From the NCBI GenBank assembly GCA_015063485.1, contig SVUA01000016.1, positions 1-36,435 on the forward strand: 36,435 bases of DNA, read 5' to 3'. Each line of letters begins with the position of its first letter. The stretch's first letter is position 1. Source of the DNA: Oscillospiraceae bacterium (GTDB taxonomy: Bacteria; Bacillota; Clostridia; Oscillospirales; CAG-272). The notes beneath the pieces are model-generated. The model was not told where the DNA came from. It worked only from the letters and a program-made list of their open reading frames with translations, and made no database searches. Shown piece after piece: positions 32,362 to 36,435 of this stretch. The position numbers and the translations under genes are program-made.

Positions 32362-33654
32362 TTACTTGTTCAAAACCTTCTTCTCAAATTCGGGAACGTT
32401 TACGACCGTACCGTTCGCGCGAGCCTCTTCTGCGGCAAATACTGCAACGTGGTTCTTTGCCGAAACCAGAGCAGAGCAGTAGGAAACGCTCGTATGACCC
32501 TCACCGATAAGCTCGACAAGAGCCTTGATGAGTCTTGAGTCTCCGCCGCCGTGACCGCCGAGTATCGATTCGTCGTGAACTACGTCCGCACTTCTTACAA
32601 TCTCGGTGTTTTTATCTTCAAAGGTGTAGACAGCAATATCTCCTGTTTTTGCGTCTCCAGTAAGCTCACCCTTCGTTCCCATGATGTTTATCTTTCTTCC
32701 GCCTTTGTTAAACGCGCTCATGGTGAAGGTAGCGATAATGTTATCTTCAAATTCCATATTGACGGTCTGGTGGTCAACTACGTCGTTGTCGGAATCGTAT
32801 ACGCAATAGCCGTAGGGAGTTTCGCGAAGTGCCTTTTCTACTTCCTCGTCGGTCGCGTTAAGGAAGGGAGGTGTCATGGTAGCAGCGGTTCTGAACCATG
32901 CGTTCTTCTTATCATCGTAATAAAGCTTGACTGCGTTATATGGGCAGGTATCTGCGTGAGGACAACCCTCAATACAACGCTTTGGAGCGCCCTCGGGCTT
33001 GTTTTTCTTGGTGAAATGAGTAAGTGAGCCAAAGGATTGAACTCTTACAAATTCCTTGTCCACGAGCCACTGAAGAATATCAAAGTCATGGCAGGATTTT
33101 GCAAGAAGCATGGGAGCGCTATCATTCAGTACGTGCCAGTTTCCGCGAACGTAGCTGTGAGACTGGTGAACGTTTCCAACGCCCTCAATGTGATTTATGT
33201 TCATGACCTTTCCGATCTTTCCGTCATCTATAAGCTTTTTAAGAGCGCGGAAGAAGGGAGCGTAGCGGAGAACGTGACCGATAATAACGTGAACCCCCTT
33301 TTTCTCAGCCGCTTCAGCTATTTTCATGCATTCCTCGGGAGTGGTCGCCATAGGCTTTTCAAGGAGAAGATGGTAGCCTTTTTCAATAGCTATCATTGCG
33401 GGCTCAAAGTGCATTTGGTCCTGCGTCGTTATCATAACGGCGTCAGCCATTTTCGGACGATCCAAAAGCTCTCTCCAATCGTTAACGACGTTCTCGGCGG
33501 GAACGTTGAATCTTTCGGCAAACGCTTTGCGGCGCGCCTCCACAGGCTCGGCAATACCGACTATCTCCATTTTGTCGGGGTTTTCAACTGCATATTTTGA
33601 ATATGCGTTAGCCCTGTTTCCCGCACCGAGAATTATAAAACTTACCTTTTTCAT
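32362..33654 (-). CDS. Gfo/Idh/MocA-family oxidoreductase with a cysteine cluster
   Basis: NAD(P)-dependent sugar or cyclitol dehydrogenase-like protein of 430 residues. The N-terminal Rossmann fold has GAGNRA (10-15) and the family motif LLLEKPMATT near residue 97. The C-terminal domain includes an insertion with RCIEGCPHADTCPYNA, three close cysteines found in a subgroup of the family and possibly a metal or structural site. GGAAGG precedes the ATG at 33654; the in-frame ATG at 33735 lies beyond the predicted promoter. Substrate unknown. It is divergent from the second AraC regulator and sits among pectin-related genes. Confidence 0.85.
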   Translation of the reverse strand: MKKVSFIILGAGNRANAYSKYAVENPDKMEIVGIAEPVEARRKAFAERFNVPAENVVNDWRELLDRPKMADAVMITTQDQMHFEPAMIAIEKGYHLLLEKPMATTPEECMKIAEAAEKKGVHVIIGHVLRYAPFFRALKKLIDDGKIGKVMNINHIEGVGNVHQSHSYVRGNWHVLNDSAPMLLAKSCHDFDILQWLVDKEFVRVQSFGSLTHFTKKNKPEGAPKRCIEGCPHADTCPYNAVKLYYDDKKNAWFRTAATMTPPFLNATDEEVEKALRETPYGYCVYDSDNDVVDHQTVNMEFEDNIIATFTMSAFNKGGRKINIMGTKGELTGDAKTGDIAVYTFEDKNTEIVRSADVVHDESILGGHGGGDSRLIKALVELIGEGHTSVSYCSALVSAKNHVAVFAAEEARANGTVVNVPEFEKKVLNK

Positions 33655-33726
33655 TATGCTTATCCTTCCTTTTGATTTTTTGTTTTGAAAAGCCTTGACA
33701 AAGCTTTTCTTTTTTGTTATGATACT

Positions 33727-33732
33727 ATTATA
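33727..33732 (-). promoter_or_regulatory. Probable -10 box of the Gfo/Idh gene
   Basis: Minus-strand TATAAT 73 bp ahead of the start; the -35 region is poor. The leader has a possible hairpin GAAAAGC / GCTTTTC at about 33687-33709. Confidence 0.45.
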
Positions 33733-33817
33733 CACTACACAAAAACAAATGTATATACGATTTTGTGTAATTTATCTTTGATTTTGCATAATTTTGCGCT
33801 AAAAAAGAAAGGAAAAT

Positions 33818-34666
33818 ATGGAAAAACATCATTTTAGACTCTGTTACCTTGAACCTCGTATTCGTTTGACCGCATTGTGCTCGGCGTATGCGGGTATCCA
33901 TCCCGTCGGATATTTTTACGATGGAGAGAGCCACGATTTTTGGGAGGCAGTATTCGTTCTTAAGGGAAGAGCGGGAGTGACCGCGGGTGAGAAGATATAT
34001 TCGCTTAACGCGGGTCAGATGATATTTCATCCTCCCGGAGAGTTTCACCGACTTTGGAACGAGGGAGAAGATTATTTACGCATAGCTATAATTTCCTTTG
34101 CGGTCGATAAGTTTCCGATAGAAAAGCACACTATATGCACGTTTAACTCTAAAGAAAAAGTATTTTTTACTGTTAGAGAAATACGAAAGCATTTTAAAAC
34201 GAACGGAATATTCGTTGTCGAGGTCTTATCGAAAGAGCACACAAGCGCGGCGCAAAAAGCGATAGGGAAGATAGAGGAGCTTTTTTTAGAGCTTTGGGAT
34301 AGCTGTGAAAAAGAGGAGAACGAAAGTGCTAATAACGTTAATAAGGATAGACTTTCCGAGCTTTATTCAGTGGCGGTCGCGGTAATGAAAAACAATATAG
34401 GGGAGAGACTTTCCGCCGCCGATATAGCATCTGCCTGTGGAATGAGCGTATCAACGATGCAAAAGCTGTTTTTCAGATATACGGGAATTGGTATGATGAA
34501 ATATTACGAGGGAGTGCGAATGCAACACGCAAGAATGCTTTTGAATAACGGACGTTCCGTAAAGGAAGTTGCCCTTACGCTCGGTTATTCCGACCAAAAC
34601 TATTTCAGTACCGCGTATAAACGCTATTTCGGAGCGTCGCCTCAAAAAAGTATTCCGCATAAATAA
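33818..34666 (+). CDS. AraC-family regulator with cupin sensor domain
   Basis: 282-residue regulator. The N-terminal half is a cupin (about 25-90, with GQMIFHPPGEFHRLWN typical of the AraC arm domain) for sugar sensing. The C-terminal HTH_18 domain (about 185-280) has LSAADIASACGMSVSTMQKLF and VKEVALTLGYSDQNYFSTAYKR-type helices (second given in parts: VKEVALTLGYSDQ, NYFSTAYKR). AAAGG precedes the ATG. It is divergent from the Gfo/Idh gene and about 400 bp upstream of the GH28-like gene, either of which could be its target. Confidence 0.88.
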   Translation: MEKHHFRLCYLEPRIRLTALCSAYAGIHPVGYFYDGESHDFWEAVFVLKGRAGVTAGEKIYSLNAGQMIFHPPGEFHRLWNEGEDYLRIAIISFAVDKFPIEKHTICTFNSKEKVFFTVREIRKHFKTNGIFVVEVLSKEHTSAAQKAIGKIEELFLELWDSCEKEENESANNVNKDRLSELYSVAVAVMKNNIGERLSAADIASACGMSVSTMQKLFFRYTGIGMMKYYEGVRMQHARMLLNNGRSVKEVALTLGYSDQNYFSTAYKRYFGASPQKSIPHK

Positions 34667-34769
34667 AGCTATTAAAAATAAAAACAAAGTAATATGTTTA
34701 AAACCACCAAAAAGTTACTTTTTTATGTTTTAGGTTGCTATATTAGTGGAGAGTATGGCTTTTTTATGA

Positions 34770-34907
34770 TATAATAAAGATGTTATAAATTGTTATTAAC
34801 ATGGCAGACACGTAACATAAGCTAATGAATAGCGATTACGTGTCTGCCAACGATTTTAGAAAGAGAAAAGCCTCGAAAACGTAGTGTTTTCAAGGCTGTT
34901 TTTATTT
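34770..34907 (+). ncRNA. Candidate small RNA between the AraC and GH28-like genes
   Basis: A promoter-like pair TGGAGA (34747-34752) and TATAAT (34770-34775) with 17-bp spacing precedes a 14-bp perfect hairpin (34802-34815 with 34836-34849, TGGCAGACACGTAA arm) and a terminator hairpin (34869-34880 with 34886-34897) followed by GTTTTTATTT. The predicted transcript is about 125 nt. One imperfect pair in the terminator is C-A on this strand and would be G-U on the other, so the strand is not certain. Confidence 0.4.
34869..34907 (+). terminator. Terminator upstream of the GH28-like gene
   Basis: 12-bp stem AGCCTCGAAAAC / GTTTTCAAGGCT with one mismatch followed by a T-rich tract. It ends either the candidate small RNA or read-through from the AraC gene. 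Confidence 0.7.
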
Positions 34908-34928
34908 GTAGTATTTGGGTAACAGGAG

Positions 34929-34963
34929 ATTTGAACATTTTAATAGTTGTATTTTGTTCAAAT
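34929..34963. promoter_or_regulatory. Candidate operator over the GH28-like promoter
   Basis: Perfect 9-bp inverted repeat ATTTGAACA (34929-34937) / TGTTCAAAT (34955-34963). The right arm lies between the -35 and -10 boxes, which suits a repressor or the AraC protein encoded upstream. Confidence 0.5.
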
Positions 34964-34975
34964 TTATGGTATAAT
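34947..34975 (+). promoter_or_regulatory. Promoter of the GH28-like gene
   Basis: TTGTAT (34947-34952) and TATAAT (34970-34975) with 17-bp spacing, about 90 bp ahead of the start codon. Confidence 0.65.
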
Positions 34976-35066
34976 GTAAGTTGAAAAATGAAAGTTGAAA
35001 AATAGTACGTATAAGATAATTTTTTCTTCAAAACAAACTTGTGTAAAAAATCAGGAGGGTTTGAAA

Positions 35067-36230
35067 ATGAACAGATATGTTATCACAGATTACGGGGTAG
35101 CGGTCAATAGCACGGAGCTCCAAACAGAAAAATTGCAATCGGTGCTTGACCTTTGTAAGAAAAACGGAGGAACAGTCGTTATTCCCAAGGGTCGTTTTTA
35201 TACGGCAGCGCTTTATATGTATTCCAATACGACACTATACCTTGAGCGAGGCGCGCAACTTTACGGAAGCGATAATTGCGACGATTACGAGGTGTTTGAG
35301 ATTCCCGAACACGTGGAAATGCGCTCTGATATGGAGCTTATAACGCAGTACTATGGAACACCGTGGGAAACTTATCGAAGAGCTATCATTTCTGCTTATG
35401 GAGAAAAGAACGTCTCCATTATAGGAGAGATAGATTCGGTTATTGACGGTTCGAATTGCTACGATCCGAACGGAGAAGAGGGATACCGCGGACCTCACGC
35501 CGTATTCTTTTCCTGCTGTGAAAACGTATTATTTGAAGGATATACGGCAAGACATAGCGGAAACTTTTTACATGAAGCGAACAATTGCAAAAATGTGACT
35601 ATGCGAAGAGTGACCTGTCTTGGAGGTTCTGACGGCATTCATCTTCACTGTACCGAAAATTCGTTGATAGAGGATTGCGTTTTCAAAACGGGAGATGACT
35701 GTATAGCGGGTATAAACATAAAAGATCTTTTGGTAAGGCACTGTGTTCTTAATACCTCGTGTGATCTTTTTCGCATCGGCGGTGTGAATATTCGTGTCGA
35801 GGATTGTTACGCTTACGGACCCGGATACTATCCGCACCGAAAGACTGTCGTAAAAGGAAAGAACGTTGAACTGCCGAGAGAAGAAGGCAGACATGATCTG
35901 TTGCACACGGTGGTATATTTTGCAAGCACCAATTATCCATATGTACCTTCGGATATTCATTTTAAGAATTGCGTGATAGAAAACGCAAAGGACATATTGA
36001 GCTATACAGCAGACAAGGGAACACTTCAAAGCGGGACTCATTTGGGCGAATTTACCTTAGAAAACGTGAGGTTTACAGATCTTAAGAAAACCTCTGTGCC
36101 AATGGCAAATAAGGATGAGCCGTTGACCATTCGAATGAAAGATGTTGTGGTGGAGTTCCACGGATCAGCAACGGATAATGAGCCGTTTACTCTGGAAGAA
36201 AATTGTAATACCACATTGATCATAGAATGA
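35067..36230 (+). CDS. GH28-like right-handed beta-helix protein (polygalacturonase-like)
   Basis: 387-residue beta-helix protein without signal peptide. The N terminus (TDYGVAVNSTELQTEKLQSV and GGTVVIPKGRFYT) is the pectin-lyase-like start of GH28 enzymes. The central SDGIHL and KTGDDCIAG segments match the GH28 catalytic Asp motifs (NTDG and GDD). The next motifs differ: where GH28 has GHG and later RIK, this protein has NTSCDLFRIGG. It may act intracellularly on unsaturated or short pectin fragments, or have a different specificity. AGGAGGG at 35053-35059 supports the start at 35067 over an ATG at 34995. The L-rhamnose mutarotase gene follows 46 bp downstream. Confidence 0.75.
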   Translation: MNRYVITDYGVAVNSTELQTEKLQSVLDLCKKNGGTVVIPKGRFYTAALYMYSNTTLYLERGAQLYGSDNCDDYEVFEIPEHVEMRSDMELITQYYGTPWETYRRAIISAYGEKNVSIIGEIDSVIDGSNCYDPNGEEGYRGPHAVFFSCCENVLFEGYTARHSGNFLHEANNCKNVTMRRVTCLGGSDGIHLHCTENSLIEDCVFKTGDDCIAGINIKDLLVRHCVLNTSCDLFRIGGVNIRVEDCYAYGPGYYPHRKTVVKGKNVELPREEGRHDLLHTVVYFASTNYPYVPSDIHFKNCVIENAKDILSYTADKGTLQSGTHLGEFTLENVRFTDLKKTSVPMANKDEPLTIRMKDVVVEFHGSATDNEPFTLEENCNTTLIIE

Positions 36231-36276
36231 TCATAGTCTTAAAAAGCGTCAAGCAAAAGGGAGGCTTGTAATACGA

Positions 36277-36435
36277 ATGGAAAGATATGCATGGAAAGCT
36301 AAACTGAAAGACGGAAAAAGGGAAGAGTACTGTCGTCGACACGATCAAATTTGGGAATCTATGAAGCAGGTCTTAAAGTCTGCGGGAATATGCAACTACT
36401 CTATTTGGATAGTTGATAATGATATTTTCGGATAC
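36277..36435 (+). CDS. rhaM: L-rhamnose mutarotase (partial, cut by the window end)
   Basis: The first 53 residues of a RhaM/RhaU-family protein that interconverts alpha- and beta-L-rhamnose. MERYAWKAKLKDGKREEY, the catalytic-type His in RRHDQIW, and NYSIW match the family's N-terminal half (usual length about 105 residues). AAAAGGGAGG at 36255-36264 precedes the ATG. Operon with the GH28-like gene suggests rhamnogalacturonan-derived sugar use. The 3' half lies outside the window. Confidence 0.88.
   Translation, partial: MERYAWKAKLKDGKREEYCRRHDQIWESMKQVLKSAGICNYSIWIVDNDIFGY

Noticed and set aside
32180-32482. 100-codon frame after the SDR gene
   Set aside because: Built from the hairpin array and the antisense end of the Gfo/Idh gene.
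34824-34883. 19-codon frame inside the candidate small RNA
   Set aside because: No ribosome binding site and it overlaps both hairpins; kept only as a note.

Overview
The window looks like chromosomal DNA of a low-to-moderate GC, Gram-positive, anaerobic gut-type clostridium (Bacillota, Clostridia). The evidence is strong AGGAGG-type ribosome binding sites, TTGACA/TATAAT promoters with 16-17 bp spacing, a Na+-pumping biotin decarboxylase cluster, KtrAB, NiaR-type NAD control, GPH sugar transport and pectin/hexuronate genes. No rRNA, tRNA, transposase, phage gene or CRISPR array was recognised. The species cannot be named from the sequence.

Layout. (1) 1-3448: repeat-rich start, then a zinc-uptake operon (Fur/Zur-type repressor, ZnuA, ZnuC, ZnuB) with a palindrome just downstream of the promoter. 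(2) 3635-8351: a DAG-kinase-like lipid kinase, the KtrB-KtrA potassium system and a convergent NhaC antiporter. (3) 8352-9393: a dense repeat cluster and a small membrane protein. (4) 9629-14653: a five-gene operon with MmdA-like and OadA-like carboxyltransferases, OadG, a biotin carrier and OadB, followed by a convergent AEC permease. (5) 16387-19000: gdhA and gapA, two probably highly expressed central-metabolism genes. (6) 19278-23026: NAD synthesis, with nadB-nadC-niaR divergent from nadA and a shared palindromic operator overlapping both -35 boxes. (7) 23121-24217: two small genes, one SLOG-like, preceded by a candidate structured RNA with its own promoter and terminator. (8) 24300-36435: a plant-glycan island with a GH2 enzyme, GPH transporter, two AraC regulators, mannonate dehydratase, an SDR fructuronate reductase, a Gfo/Idh oxidoreductase, a GH28-like beta-helix protein and the start of an L-rhamnose mutarotase.

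How it fits together. The decarboxylase operon would export Na+ on decarboxylating oxaloacetate or a related acid; NhaC and KtrAB would exchange or use that Na+, and the AEC permease could supply a dicarboxylate. This link is inference from proximity. The last 12 kb suits use of pectin-derived uronic acids and rhamnose, although the isomerase and KDG steps are not in the window.

Most interesting signals. First, a minus-strand RNA of about 215 nt at 23965-24182: consensus promoter, nested stems whose two imperfect pairs become G-U wobbles only on the minus strand, a possible alternative pairing, and a terminator just ahead of the SLOG-like gene. Second, a family of composite intergenic repeats: a core of about 21 bp, often inverted, brackets unrelated internal palindromes at several loci, which suggests a modular non-autonomous element.
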